IMG/VR virus record: IMGVR_UViG_3300033388_005061
Coordinates: 1-53,839 of that record
Reading direction: 5' to 3' (one strand)
Length of the DNA: 53,839 nucleotides
Origin: a virus
The first letter of the stretch is position 1; each line of letters opens with the position of its first letter. The position numbers were made by a program, and so were the translations under genes. Shown piece by piece: positions 14,432-21,752 of this stretch. The notes under the pieces were generated by a model. That model did no database searches and had not been told where the DNA came from. It saw nothing but the letters and a program-made list of their open reading frames with translations.

Positions 14432-14661
14432 TGTTTGTAGGCATCGGCTTTAAAAATTTTGTGTCAGCTGACCGGATTGTTTCAATCACCACTGCGGATT
14501 CCGCGCCAATCAGACGTATTATTACCGAGGCCCGTGACCGGGGTATGCTGGTGGACGCAACGTATGGCCGGCGCACCCAGGCGGTGATCGTTACAGACAG
14601 CGACCATATAATTCTTTCGGCGGTACAGCCGGAAACGCTTGCCCGGAGGACTGAAGTGTGA
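14431..14661 (+). CDS. remA: RemA-family (DUF370) regulator
   Basis: 76 residues from ATG 14431, 7 bases after GGGAGG; the adjacent ATG 14428 adds only one Met. The whole sequence matches the RemA signature: [15 protein letters not shown], then [29 protein letters not shown], and [14 protein letters not shown]. RemA is a DNA-binding activator of extracellular matrix and osmoprotection genes in Bacillus subtilis and is nearly universal in Firmicute chromosomes; finding it in a phage early operon is unusual. The conserved Arg-Gly and ATYGRRT segments, linked with DNA binding in RemA, are intact, so it is probably functional. Confidence 0.9.
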   Translation: MFVGIGFKNFVSADRIVSITTADSAPIRRIITEARDRGMLVDATYGRRTQAVIVTDSDHIILSAVQPETLARRTEV

Positions 14662-14783
14662 CAAAAATTGAGATTTGTGATTCCAACTGCATACATAACC
14701 AGGGCGGCATGTGCACGCTGAGCATGGTTGAAATCGTTGACGGGCAGTGTGGGAGTTATTTGGAGAAGGAGGCAGAGTCATGA
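14658..14783 (+). CDS. Small cysteine-rich (DUF1540-like) protein
   Basis: 41 residues from GTG 14658, overlapping the RemA stop. Pattern [20 protein letters not shown] then GQC: four spaced cysteines in the C-x3-C-x-(H/N)-N...C...C arrangement of DUF1540 metal-binding peptides. Overlaps the next start. Too short for further assignment. Confidence 0.6.
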   Translation: MTKIEICDSNCIHNQGGMCTLSMVEIVDGQCGSYLEKEAES

Positions 14784-14953
14784 GTAAGGGCCACTTTCCG
14801 GTCTACAGGCTTAAAATCTGCCTCCGCTGCAATAAACCGTACAGGCCAACAGGGGGGCGGCAAAAATACTGCTGGAATTGCCGGCCGGCGGCATACCGGG
14901 AAATGGAAAAAAAGAAGGATCTACAGAGAAATTTGGAGGGCGCAAACCAATGA
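14780..14953 (+). CDS. Small zinc-finger protein
   Basis: 57 residues from ATG 14780 with GAAGGAGG ~8 bases upstream. CLRCNKPYRPTGGRQKYCWNC is a treble-clef-like four-cysteine finger, followed by a basic Lys/Glu helix. It overlaps the RusA gene by 4 bases, so it may be co-translated and could assist nucleic-acid transactions. Confidence 0.65.
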   Translation: MSKGHFPVYRLKICLRCNKPYRPTGGRQKYCWNCRPAAYREMEKKKDLQRNLEGANQ

Positions 14954-15378
14954 CCAGAATTAGCGCGGCACGAGACGGGGAACTGAAAGAAATTTCCTTC
15001 ACCGTATACGGCGAGGCGGTGCCAAAGGCCAGGGCGCGGACGGTACGCCTGCCGAACGGCATAATTAAGAGTTATACGCCAAAGAAAACGGCATCCTGGG
15101 AAGAAGCAATCCGGGCGGCGGCATTGGAGCACAGACCAGAAAAACTACTGGACGGTCCCCTGGCGCTGGAAGCGACATTCTACCGGCTGAAACCCAAGTC
15201 AAAGCCGAAGAAATACCTGTACCCGGACACAAAGCCAGACCTGGATAATCTTATCAAGTCGGTAAAAGATGCTTTGGAAGGGATAATTTACACGAATGAC
15301 AGCCGGATTGTAGACGAAGTGGTCCGTAAACGGTACGGAGATCCGCCCCGTGTGGAAGTGACGATAGCGGTAAAATAA
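14950..15378 (+). CDS. rusA: RusA-type Holliday junction resolvase
   Basis: 142 residues from ATG 14950, coupled to the previous gene. FTVYGEAVPKARART and later KPDLDNLIKSVKDALEGIIYTNDSRIVD are the two RusA signatures; the Asp residues of KPDLDN and TNDSRIVD form the metal-binding site. RusA is a small dimeric nuclease that cuts four-way DNA junctions, needed to resolve recombination and packaging intermediates. Length is normal for the family. Confidence 0.93.
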   Translation: MTRISAARDGELKEISFTVYGEAVPKARARTVRLPNGIIKSYTPKKTASWEEAIRAAALEHRPEKLLDGPLALEATFYRLKPKSKPKKYLYPDTKPDLDNLIKSVKDALEGIIYTNDSRIVDEVVRKRYGDPPRVEVTIAVK

Positions 15379-15392
15379 CATTCTTTTACAGG

Positions 15393-15407
15393 CCCAGCGT
15401 GGCTGGG
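15393..15407 (+). repeat. Hairpin directly before a ribosome binding site
   Basis: CCCAGC-GTG-GCTGGG, a perfect 6-bp stem with 3-base loop, followed within 5 bases by AAAGGAG. Same hairpin-then-Shine-Dalgarno arrangement as elsewhere in the window; no T-run, so not a terminator. Confidence 0.55.
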
Positions 15408-15422
15408 TAGAAAGGAGAAAAA

Positions 15423-15635
15423 TTGATAATGGAGCAGGTGCAATCAGAACTAAAAGATGTGAAACAATTTACAGAATCCATCATACGTGGCGATTATGAT
15501 CACCTTACTTATCAAGAGCTTCTTGAGAAAACTTCGCATAACGTTCTGTATGGTTTGATCATTTTATGGCGGCTGAGGGATAAGTCAGCTAAGAATGCAG
15601 GGGATTATTATGGCAAAACAAAAAATCCGCGCTGA
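15423..15635 (+). CDS. Hypothetical small protein with RGDYD-L-Y motif
   Basis: 70 residues from TTG 15423 (GGAG 5 bases upstream) or ATG 15429. It contains RGDYDHLTYQELLEK, a motif that recurs twice in the protein at 18322-18591, so the two belong to one small family. Otherwise helical. Function unknown. Its end overlaps the next gene by 26 bases. Confidence 0.6.
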   Translation: MIMEQVQSELKDVKQFTESIIRGDYDHLTYQELLEKTSHNVLYGLIILWRLRDKSAKNAGDYYGKTKNPR

Positions 15636-16398
15636 CATGATACTGCGGCAGATAGCCAAGCGGCACAATGGCCGGGTGCCCGATGCATTCTTCACCGAAG
15701 TTAAAAACGGTTCAACATGGTTTAATGACAACCTGTTGCGTTTGGACGCCGTGGCCTTTAAAAAGAGCTGGAAGAACCCGTGCATCACCGGCTATGAGAT
15801 AAAGGTGGACCGCCAGGACTTCATGCGTGACGACAAGTGGCCCGGGTACCGGCAGTATTGCCACCGTTTCTACTTCGCTTGTCCAACCGGATTGATTGCG
15901 CCGGATGAGCTTCCGAGCGATGTTGGCTTGATTTACTACAACCTAGAAAAGGATTGCATCCATACCAAGCGGAAGGCGGCTTTTCGGGCGATAGAGATTT
16001 CCTGGGAAATGCTGTACTACCTGGTAATATCCCGGCTGGACAGCGACCAGCACCCGTTTTTCAGTAGCCGGCGGGAGATGTTGAAAGTGTGGGTGGAGGA
16101 TAAGGCTGAGCGCCGGGAGTTGGGCTGGATGGTTGGTAACAAAATGGTTGAGCAGATAACGGAACTTGAAAAGCAGGTTCACAAGCTAAAGCGAGAGTTG
16201 GAATGGCAAAAAGTAGATATTGAACGACTTAAAGCGATTGAAAAAATACTTGAAGAAAATGGAATCAGAAACTTTCACCTGCTGGAGGACCTTAAAAAAG
16301 CGCTGAGCCAGGGGGTGCCGCCAAATATGGCGGAAAGTTTGGAGCGGATAAACAAGGAAGTCAACCAGCTGATGCAGGCCGTTGGGAAGGGAGCGTAA
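15610..16398 (+). CDS. MmcB-like PD-(D/E)XK DNA repair nuclease
   Basis: 262 residues from ATG 15610 (AGGGGA 5 bases upstream); ATG 15595 is possible. The first ~130 residues fit the MmcB family: FFTEVKNGSTW, LRLDAVAFKKSW, then GYEIKVDRQDF, which supply the Asp and Glu-x-Lys of a PD-(D/E)XK site, and YRQYCHRFYFACPTGLI. The C-terminal ~110 residues are a long coiled coil (ITELEKQVHKLKRELEW onward). MmcB is linked to translesion repair in bacteria; here it may act in phage DNA repair or recombination. Confidence 0.8.
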   Translation: MAKQKIRADMILRQIAKRHNGRVPDAFFTEVKNGSTWFNDNLLRLDAVAFKKSWKNPCITGYEIKVDRQDFMRDDKWPGYRQYCHRFYFACPTGLIAPDELPSDVGLIYYNLEKDCIHTKRKAAFRAIEISWEMLYYLVISRLDSDQHPFFSSRREMLKVWVEDKAERRELGWMVGNKMVEQITELEKQVHKLKRELEWQKVDIERLKAIEKILEENGIRNFHLLEDLKKALSQGVPPNMAESLERINKEVNQLMQAVGKGA

Positions 16399-16402
16399 TT
16401 GA

Positions 16403-16819
16403 ATGAGCCATGTTTCGCTTGAACTTGCACGGAAACTTAAAGAAGCAGGGTTGCGGTGGGAGCCTAAAATTTGCGATCTCTATTATTCCCCTGATGCGCC
16501 AAATGGGTGGGAAAATATTCCCATTCGCGTTTTACATGAAAACTATGAGTTATTAAAGCAAGAACAAAAAGAAAAAGGTATTTTATGGGCGCCACGCCTT
16601 GACCAACTTCTAGCTGAGATTGAGGCACAGAGGTATCAGTGGTCATTGCACTATATTGCTGATTTTAATAGGTATCACGTTTTTCTTAAAATCCTCAAAA
16701 ATAACCTTCCTATGGAGGATTTTCTACGCATTGATTATGATGTGTATGCCGACACTCCCGAAGATACCACAGGACAAGCCCTGCTCTGGATATTGGAACG
16801 AGGAAGGGAGCGTGATTGA
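16403..16819 (+). CDS. Hypothetical phage protein
   Basis: 138 residues; GAAGGGAG ~10 bases upstream of ATG 16403. Opening SLELARKLKEAGLRWEPKICDLYY is typical of a small protein repeatedly seen in Firmicute phage early regions but without known function. The central part is helical and mentions no active-site pattern; the C-terminus ends in GQALLWILERGRE. Confidence 0.7.
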   Translation: MSHVSLELARKLKEAGLRWEPKICDLYYSPDAPNGWENIPIRVLHENYELLKQEQKEKGILWAPRLDQLLAEIEAQRYQWSLHYIADFNRYHVFLKILKNNLPMEDFLRIDYDVYADTPEDTTGQALLWILERGRERD

Positions 16820-17008
16820 GTGGACTTTTGGAAATTAATTGAAGCTATTACCAGGACTTCCGACCAGAGATTCCGGGAGATGAAGAGGTCTGCCTTCGCC
16901 CCGCAACTCCCGCCAGCTGGCTTGGCCACCGGCAAAAAGGTAATTCCCCGCGCCCGGGCGAACCTGCCGGCGGGGGTGCTGGACAGGGAGGTGGAGTCCG
17001 ATGCCTAA
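16820..17008 (+). CDS. Hypothetical small protein
   Basis: 62 residues from GTG 16820, with GAAGGGAG ~11 bases upstream, directly after the preceding stop. Amphipathic N-terminal helix (FWKLIEAITRTSDQRFREMKR) and a Pro/Ala/Gly-rich tail. Ends overlapping the next start by 8 bases. No domain recognised. Confidence 0.5.
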   Translation: MDFWKLIEAITRTSDQRFREMKRSAFAPQLPPAGLATGKKVIPRARANLPAGVLDREVESDA

Positions 17009-17282
17009 AGTTAATTGGCCGAAAAGACACAAGGTTATCCTTTCGGAGCACGCCTGGGAGCGTTTTCAGGAGCGGGCCGGGGTGGAAATAAAGCGTACCA
17101 AATTGGTTTGTCAGTTATCGGCAAAATTGAATAACGCATTGCGAACATCCGGACTGCATCCCGATAAAACCGGTGGGGTATTGCTGGAGGTAACTTCACG
17201 GCTTCGGGCCGTGGTGAGAATTACAGATCGGGGCTGGATTGTTACCACGTTCGTGGACTGGAGTAAGGAGGAAGCGGGGTAG
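17001..17282 (+). CDS. Hypothetical protein, possible RelE/BrnT-like fold
   Basis: 93 residues; GGAGG 8 bases upstream of ATG 17001. Basic start, then ILSEHAWERFQERAGVEI and a strand-rich C-terminus (LRAVVRITDRGWIVTTFVDW) in the order helix-then-sheet seen in RelE-superfamily or DUF4258-like proteins. No antitoxin-like partner is adjacent, so a toxin role is not supported. Family uncertain. Confidence 0.6.
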   Translation: MPKVNWPKRHKVILSEHAWERFQERAGVEIKRTKLVCQLSAKLNNALRTSGLHPDKTGGVLLEVTSRLRAVVRITDRGWIVTTFVDWSKEEAG

Positions 17283-17327
17283 GTCGCTTTATGTTTAGAA
17301 TGTGCAATAGAAAGTGAGGTTTTTATT

Positions 17328-17648
17328 ATGAAAGATAATGATATTGATTTAAACAAACTAAAAAACAGTGAAATAACTAAATTTGCTAAAAAGCTGGCAA
17401 AAACAAATACCGCTTTATGGAATGCTGTTTGTATGGCTGAAGGGTTAGCGCAAGACCCTATCTTTAAAAGTTTCTGGAGAGATGAACACGAAGAATTTAT
17501 GAAAAAACTTGCCCACACATTCAAAAAAATTAAAAAGAATGATGAATCTTTCGTTGATGTGGAATTACATTCGAGAGACTTCCAAGATTTTGATTGGTTT
17601 ACATCTGAGTTAGAAAAGTATCTTGAAACAAAGGAGTTGATTAAATGA
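17328..17648 (+). CDS. Hypothetical AT-rich accessory protein 1
   Basis: 106 residues, Lys/Asp/Glu-rich and helical (EITKFAKKLAKTNTALWNAV; EEFMKKLAHTFKKIKK). Its base composition is clearly more AT-rich than both neighbours, and it forms a coupled pair (4-base overlap) with the next gene, followed by a 350-base gap with structured RNA. This suggests recent acquisition as a cassette. Function not recognisable. Confidence 0.6.
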   Translation: MKDNDIDLNKLKNSEITKFAKKLAKTNTALWNAVCMAEGLAQDPIFKSFWRDEHEEFMKKLAHTFKKIKKNDESFVDVELHSRDFQDFDWFTSELEKYLETKELIK

Positions 17649-17971
17649 GAGTAGATACAGGAGAAAAATATACCGTAAAGCAAGCAACCCAGCATGCATT
17701 TTTGTGGTGCCAAAATAATCCTGGATGGAAAAGAATTTGTGATATAGAAAACTCAGACTCATTATATTTCACTTGGGATGAACTACCTAAAAAAATAAGA
17801 AAACAGTGGAAAAAGCATTTTGGGAGCTATGCAAAAGAAGCCTGGGAAGAATTTGGAGAAAAGCCATGCAAAGTACCTTATGGGTTCATTACTGGAAAAG
17901 GCGAATTTTATAATGATGTTCTAAAGGTACCATTAAATCATAACTTGATGATGGTTTTTAAGGTTAATTAG
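17645..17971 (+). CDS. Hypothetical AT-rich accessory protein 2
   Basis: 108 residues, ATG overlapping the previous stop. Aromatic-rich (CQNNPGWKRI, YFTWDELPKKIRKQWKKHFGSYAKEAWEEFG). AT-rich like its partner. No enzyme motif. The pair might be a toxin-antitoxin or defence/counter-defence cassette, but nothing in the sequence proves it. Confidence 0.6.
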   Translation: MRVDTGEKYTVKQATQHAFLWCQNNPGWKRICDIENSDSLYFTWDELPKKIRKQWKKHFGSYAKEAWEEFGEKPCKVPYGFITGKGEFYNDVLKVPLNHNLMMVFKVN

Positions 17972-17989
17972 TTACTGCACATTCCAAAG

Positions 17990-18200
17990 ATAATACGCTT
18001 TCCGGGTTCCGCAAGCCCGGATTCACCGCATGAATACCGTCCCGAAAGGAGGGATGCGCTATGTAATTGATGCATCTTGATTCACCCTGCCCCGGGACGT
18101 CGCCCGGCCAAGGCCGGTGCCTGGGGTAGCGGCGAGTTGAATATTTCCGCCGCATCAACTATTACCTTGCGGGGCCGGTTCGTCACCGGTCCCCAATACA
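17990..18200 (+). ncRNA. Highly structured 210-nt gap, candidate non-coding RNA
   Basis: The 350-base gap 17972-18321 has no good gene but at least three strong stems: CCGGG...CCCGG (~18002-18020); a long composite stem at ~18085-18126 (CCCC...GGGG around CCGGCC-AA-GGCCGG); and GGGG-CCGGT/ACCGG-t-CCCC (18171-18194). GATTCACC occurs twice. A perfect AAAGGAGG stands 8 bases before ATG-TAA, a start codon followed at once by a stop. No known riboswitch consensus is recognised and no promoter or T-run terminator bounds it clearly. The remaining 18200-18321 shows nothing further apart from the next gene's ribosome binding site. Confidence 0.35.
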
Positions 18201-18321
18201 TAACTAACTAGAAAACATGTTCCCAGAACACGCAGGCGGGCGTATGGCTGGGGAAAAGTGGTGGGTGAGTAGTAAACCCATTCGGGGAAAAATGTAGGGG
18301 ATTCTGAAAGGAGCGTAAAGC

Positions 18322-18591
18322 GTGGATAAACAGCGGATTGTGGAGCGGGTAGCACGGGCAGTGCGTGGTGACTATGACGACCTAAGCCAGTGGGAACGTG
18401 AAAACATTGAATTAAACATCGAAGACATACTTCACACTGCTGGCTTTTGGGAGTTGGTGGAGGCGGCGAAAGAAGCTTATCCCCTGCTTTGCAAAGCAAG
18501 CGAATTAGGTATACGTGGCGATTATGACGGCATTACCTATCAAATAGGGGAGATTTTAGAGAAAGTGGGTGTTTTAATTGGCCAGAGATGA
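18322..18591 (+). CDS. Hypothetical protein with duplicated RGDYD motif
   Basis: 89 residues from GTG 18322 (GAAAGGAG ~10 bases upstream). RGDYDDLSQWERENIE... and RGDYDGITYQIGEILEK show an internal duplication of a ~25-residue helical unit also found once in the 15423 gene product. Probably a small helical adaptor; function unknown. The end overlaps the next gene. Confidence 0.65.
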   Translation: MDKQRIVERVARAVRGDYDDLSQWERENIELNIEDILHTAGFWELVEAAKEAYPLLCKASELGIRGDYDGITYQIGEILEKVGVLIGQR

Positions 18592-19270
18592 ATCGCGCAT
18601 GGTGCAACTGGAATCCGAAAACTGCGAACTGAAGGCGAAGGTGCGGGAATTGAAGGCTGAGCGGGATGAGGTGCAGGCTGGCGCGGTAGCTATGAGAGAA
18701 GCCTTGGAAGCAGTGGATGAGTGGTTTGGGAAATGGGTAGAAGAACTACCAGAGGAACCACCAGAGGGTATCAATCTCGAAGCGCGTGGCGTAATTGAGG
18801 TTGTTTACCAGGCACTTACATCTACTGCCGAAGCAGGTAAAAGTATATTGGAGCGCCTTAAAAGTGCCGAGTCCATCAACCAATTATTATCGAGTAAGGT
18901 GGAGCAGTTAGACGAGGTGCAGGCGCAGTGCGCGGTATATCGAGAAGCGTTGGAGGATGTTCAAAGAAAAGTTGGGATGATTGATGCCGAACATGGCAGT
19001 TTAAATGCAAAATGCAAACTGACAGCATTAAGTATAGCCTCAGAAGCACTCTCCACTACCGCAGGCCGGGAGATGTTGGAGCGGATGCGAAAGTTAGAGC
19101 AGGTGGCAGAAGCGGCGCGAGAGTTTGATCGACACTGTAGTTGTGACCATTCTTGTAACATACAAGATGGTTACCAGAGACAGTGCCCAATTAAAGTTTG
19201 GCGCGGAACTCTTGCCGCGCTGGATGAAAGGGATGCAAGTAGATGGTTAAATACACCACGGAATATGTAA
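18578..19270 (+). CDS. Hypothetical coiled-coil protein
   Basis: 230 residues from TTG 18578 (ATG 18599 is an alternative). Long heptad-rich helices at ~8-45 and ~85-170 (for example QLESENCELKAKVRELKAERDEVQ). Near the C-terminus HCSCDHSCNIQ and QCPIKVW form a small cysteine/histidine cluster. Similar layout to the next gene (coiled coil plus Cys cluster plus LAALDE/LVALDE), so the two are probably paralogues. Confidence 0.65.
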   Translation: MARDESRMVQLESENCELKAKVRELKAERDEVQAGAVAMREALEAVDEWFGKWVEELPEEPPEGINLEARGVIEVVYQALTSTAEAGKSILERLKSAESINQLLSSKVEQLDEVQAQCAVYREALEDVQRKVGMIDAEHGSLNAKCKLTALSIASEALSTTAGREMLERMRKLEQVAEAAREFDRHCSCDHSCNIQDGYQRQCPIKVWRGTLAALDERDASRWLNTPRNM

Positions 19271-19728
19271 ATCAATTGGAGCGAGTTGTAGTGGCGGTGC
19301 GAGAACATAAAGAAAAATGTAGTTGTATTGAGTGTCTTCCTGATGGAGTTAAACTTAACAGTTTAGAAGATTGGCCTTGCGGTACGGAAAGATGCCCAAG
19401 TATGAAATTAGATGAAGCCCTTGTTGCGCTGGATGAAAAGCGGAACTGCGACACATGCAAGCACACCCCAAGCCCGTATCACGGCACTCCGGGGTGTGGG
19501 GAGCCGTGCATTAAAAGCGGGTACAGATTATGGGAGCCACAAACCGCTGAAGATGAAAAAGTTGATGGTGCCCGCGAGGAGCGGGAGCGGATACGGGTGG
19601 CGGTAGAAAAAATGCGCCAAAAGTGGGATACAAACCAAGACCCTAATAATATCTGGTATTTCATGGGCAGGGTGGCGCAGTGTGATGAAATATTAAAATT
19701 GCTGAGGGAGGCCGACCATGAACGATAA
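19243..19728 (+). CDS. Hypothetical Cys-rich protein, paralogue-like to neighbour
   Basis: 161 residues; start overlaps the preceding gene by 28 bases. KCSCIECLPDG, CGTERCPS and NCDTCKHTPS...GCGEPC give seven or more cysteines in pairs, consistent with one or two zinc sites. LVALDEK matches LAALDER of the preceding product. The C-terminus is a charged helix. Not recognised beyond that. Confidence 0.65.
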   Translation: MVKYTTEYVNQLERVVVAVREHKEKCSCIECLPDGVKLNSLEDWPCGTERCPSMKLDEALVALDEKRNCDTCKHTPSPYHGTPGCGEPCIKSGYRLWEPQTAEDEKVDGAREERERIRVAVEKMRQKWDTNQDPNNIWYFMGRVAQCDEILKLLREADHER

Positions 19729-19852
19729 ACTAACGCAAAACATAGAGCGGTTCAGCGCGATAATAGACCTGGTTTGCAGCTTGATATTCCTGGGGTTGCT
19801 GCTAAAGGTTTACCAGCGGCTGGATGGGTTGTTGAGTTTGTTGGGGGGTTAG
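19718..19852 (+). CDS. Small single-pass membrane protein
   Basis: 44 residues from ATG 19718; GAGGGAGG ~7 bases upstream, overlapping the previous stop. After a polar N-terminus, IIDLVCSLIFLGLLLKVY forms a transmembrane helix. It ends 3 bases before the deaminase gene. Role unknown. Confidence 0.6.
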   Translation: MNDKLTQNIERFSAIIDLVCSLIFLGLLLKVYQRLDGLLSLLGG

Positions 19853-19855
19853 AGT

Positions 19856-20326
19856 ATGAGTGAACGTCTCGGATGGGACGACACTTTCATGAAGGTGGCC
19901 CGGTTACTGGCCGTTGCACGGTCCACCTGCCTCCGCCGCCAGGTCGGAGCCGTGCTGGTGCGGGATAAGCATATCCTGGCCACCGGCTATAACGGGGCAC
20001 CGACGGGGCTCCCGCACTGCGCTGAGGTCGGATGTCTGAGGAAGCACCTGAACATACCTTCCGGCCAGCGACACGAGCTCTGCCGGGCGGTTCACGCAGA
20101 ACAAAATGTTATTATCCAGGCGGCCTTACACGGCCGGGATACGCGCGGGGCGACGTTGTATGTTACCTGCCAGCCGTGCGTTATCTGTTCCAAGATTTTA
20201 GTCAACGCGGGTATCCGCAAGGTAGTCTTTGACGGGGAATACCCGGATGCGGAAGCCATGAAAATACTTGAAGCTGGAGGGGTGGAAATTGAACATCATG
20301 TTCCTCGGCAAGCCCGGGGCCGGTAA
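19856..20326 (+). CDS. dCMP deaminase
   Basis: 156 residues from ATG 19856. CHAEQN-type site: VHAEQNVI supplies the zinc-binding His and catalytic Glu, and CQPCVIC supplies the two cysteines. RRQVGAVLVRDKHILATGYNG and the HCAEVGCLR insert match ComEB/dCMP deaminases of Firmicutes and phages. It converts dCMP to dUMP, the substrate for the ThyX encoded two genes on; together with the intervening kinase this forms a thymidylate-supply cassette. Confidence 0.93.
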   Translation: MSERLGWDDTFMKVARLLAVARSTCLRRQVGAVLVRDKHILATGYNGAPTGLPHCAEVGCLRKHLNIPSGQRHELCRAVHAEQNVIIQAALHGRDTRGATLYVTCQPCVICSKILVNAGIRKVVFDGEYPDAEAMKILEAGGVEIEHHVPRQARGR

Positions 20327-20819
20327 AACCACGGCGGCCGGCATCCTGGTAGATGGCATAGGATTCATCAAGCTTAGCCTGGGCCGCAAACTGCACGAGA
20401 TAGCCGATGACCTGGGCCTGCACCGGAACCGAGGGTTTCTCCAGGACCTGGGGCAACTGGCCCGGAAATATAACCCGGATGCCTGGATCAATGTCGTGGC
20501 CCGGGAGATGCGGGAATATGAGCCGGGATACCACTTCGTGGTGGATGATGTGCGCCAGCCGAATGAGTTTGAGTTTTTTGTTAGTCAGAGGTTTATCCCG
20601 GTCCGGATTGTGACCGACAAGGAGAAGCGAATCAAGCGCCTCCGCCGGCGGGACGGGGAAGTGGATATGGCGAGGCTGGAACACCCGGTAGAGAGTATGC
20701 TTGATGGAGTGAAGTGTGGGGAGATTGATAATAACGGGACGCTGGGGGAGTTGTGGGATAAGGTTATCGATCTGATTCAATGTAAGGGGGAAATAAACCG
20801 TGAAAGTAATACTGGTTAA
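20289..20819 (+). CDS. P-loop deoxynucleotide monophosphate kinase-like protein
   Basis: About 176 residues. TTG 20289 is chosen since GGAGG lies 7 bases upstream; ATG 20298 is possible. MFLGKPGAGKTTAAG is the Walker A loop; VVDDVRQPNEFEF matches the mononucleotide kinase pattern of phage dNMP kinases, and RIVTDKEKRIKRLRRRD resembles the LID/arginine region. It overlaps both the deaminase and ThyX genes, consistent with a role in dNTP supply. A related possibility is a general AAA nucleotide kinase. Confidence 0.8.
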   Translation: MNIMFLGKPGAGKTTAAGILVDGIGFIKLSLGRKLHEIADDLGLHRNRGFLQDLGQLARKYNPDAWINVVAREMREYEPGYHFVVDDVRQPNEFEFFVSQRFIPVRIVTDKEKRIKRLRRRDGEVDMARLEHPVESMLDGVKCGEIDNNGTLGELWDKVIDLIQCKGEINRESNTG

Positions 20820-21435
20820 CTACACGCCGGATCCGGAAGGAGCAATAATCAGGGCCGCGGCGAATTGCTGGAAGTCGGTACCGCGGGAAGGGATATTGGA
20901 TCACATCATTCAGGCCGGACACTGGACGCCGTTGGAGTTTGCGGTGTTCAATTTTGAAATTGACGGGGTAAGCCGAGCACTAACGCATCAACTGGTCAGG
21001 AAACGGGTGGGGGTGGCCTTCGCCCAGGAAAGCCAGCGGTATGTGAAATACGATGGCGGGTTTGATTATGTGACGCCGCCGAGTATTGAGAAAAACTCCC
21101 TGGCCAAGTGGAAATTTGAACGGTGCATGGAGAAGTTGGCGGAGACTTACGCCGAGTTGCTGAAATTGGTACCTGCCGAAGATGCGCGGTTTGTTCTACC
21201 CAATGCCTGCACCAGCAGTATTCACATGACAATCAATTACCATGCCTTAATAGACTTGGCTAAAGAACGCCTTTGTAGTCGGGCACAATGGGAGATTCGT
21301 GAACTTGTCAAAAAACTTCGGAAATCGGTTTCCGAAGTCAGTCCGAAGTTGGCCGGATATCTGCAGCCGAAGTGCTGGTGGCTCAAACGGTGCCCGGAGA
21401 CGAAGTCGTGCGGGTATTGGAGGGATGACCGATGA
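20800..21435 (+). CDS. thyX: Flavin-dependent thymidylate synthase
   Basis: 211 residues from GTG 20800 with AAGGGGGAA ~6 bases upstream. ILDHIIQAGHWTPLEFAVFNFEIDGVSRALTHQLVRKR and AFAQESQRYVKY follow the ThyX scaffold. The signature normally written R-H-R-x7-S is here R-K-R followed by VGVAFAQES, so the central His is replaced by Lys and spacing differs slightly. LPNACTSSIHMTINYHAL and RLCSRAQWEIRELVKKL match the C-terminal ThyX region. It makes dTMP from dUMP using FAD and methylene-tetrahydrofolate. Confidence 0.93.
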   Translation: MKVILVNYTPDPEGAIIRAAANCWKSVPREGILDHIIQAGHWTPLEFAVFNFEIDGVSRALTHQLVRKRVGVAFAQESQRYVKYDGGFDYVTPPSIEKNSLAKWKFERCMEKLAETYAELLKLVPAEDARFVLPNACTSSIHMTINYHALIDLAKERLCSRAQWEIRELVKKLRKSVSEVSPKLAGYLQPKCWWLKRCPETKSCGYWRDDR

Positions 21436-21545
21436 CCATTCCGCCGCCGGTGAGAATCGTTGAGTGCCCCCACTGCGGGGCCAAGTATGCGCAGAGAGAG
21501 CCAAGCGACAGGTGTAGGTATTGCGGCGGGGAGTTGGGAGCTTGA
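21432..21545 (+). CDS. Tiny zinc-ribbon protein
   Basis: 37 residues, ATG overlapping the ThyX stop. CPHCGAKYAQREPSDRCRYCG is a complete CxxC...CxxC zinc ribbon. Overlaps the next start as well, so it sits within a translationally coupled string. Confidence 0.7.
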   Translation: MTIPPPVRIVECPHCGAKYAQREPSDRCRYCGGELGA

Positions 21546-21712
21546 AACTAACCGACCAACTAATGGCCGAAATCCAGCGCCAGGCCGAGGACATAAACCG
21601 GCTCCAATACGGAGAGGTGGTCCTGAAGGTCCAGGCCGGAAAGGTTGTCCGGGGGGAAATCCTAAAAACATGGAAGCCGACTGACCCGAAGAGCGGGAGG
21701 TCGAAGCCATAG
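21542..21712 (+). CDS. DUF2292 (YezD-like) small protein
   Basis: 56 residues from TTG 21542, overlapping the previous stop. IQRQAEDINRLQYGEVVLKVQAGKVVRGEI matches the YezD/DUF2292 pattern (helix, then I/V-Q-x-G-K-V-V). Such proteins are short and of unknown function, found in many Firmicutes and phages. It is the penultimate gene of the early operon. Confidence 0.75.
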   Translation: MKLTDQLMAEIQRQAEDINRLQYGEVVLKVQAGKVVRGEILKTWKPTDPKSGRSKP

Positions 21713-21739
21713 CGCTTTGGCCTCCCATTTTACTTTATT
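21695..21739 (+). terminator. Probable weak terminator after the DUF2292 gene
   Basis: GGGAGG (21695-21700) pairs with CCTCCC (21721-21726), with GAAGC/GCTTT pairing inside, then ATTTTACTTTATT. The T-run is interrupted, so termination may be partial, letting some transcription into the next small gene. Confidence 0.45.
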
Positions 21740-21752
21740 AGGGGGGATGGAT

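Noticed and set aside
17001-17282. RelE-type toxin
   Set aside because: The fold hint is weak and there is no adjacent antitoxin-like gene; left as hypothetical.
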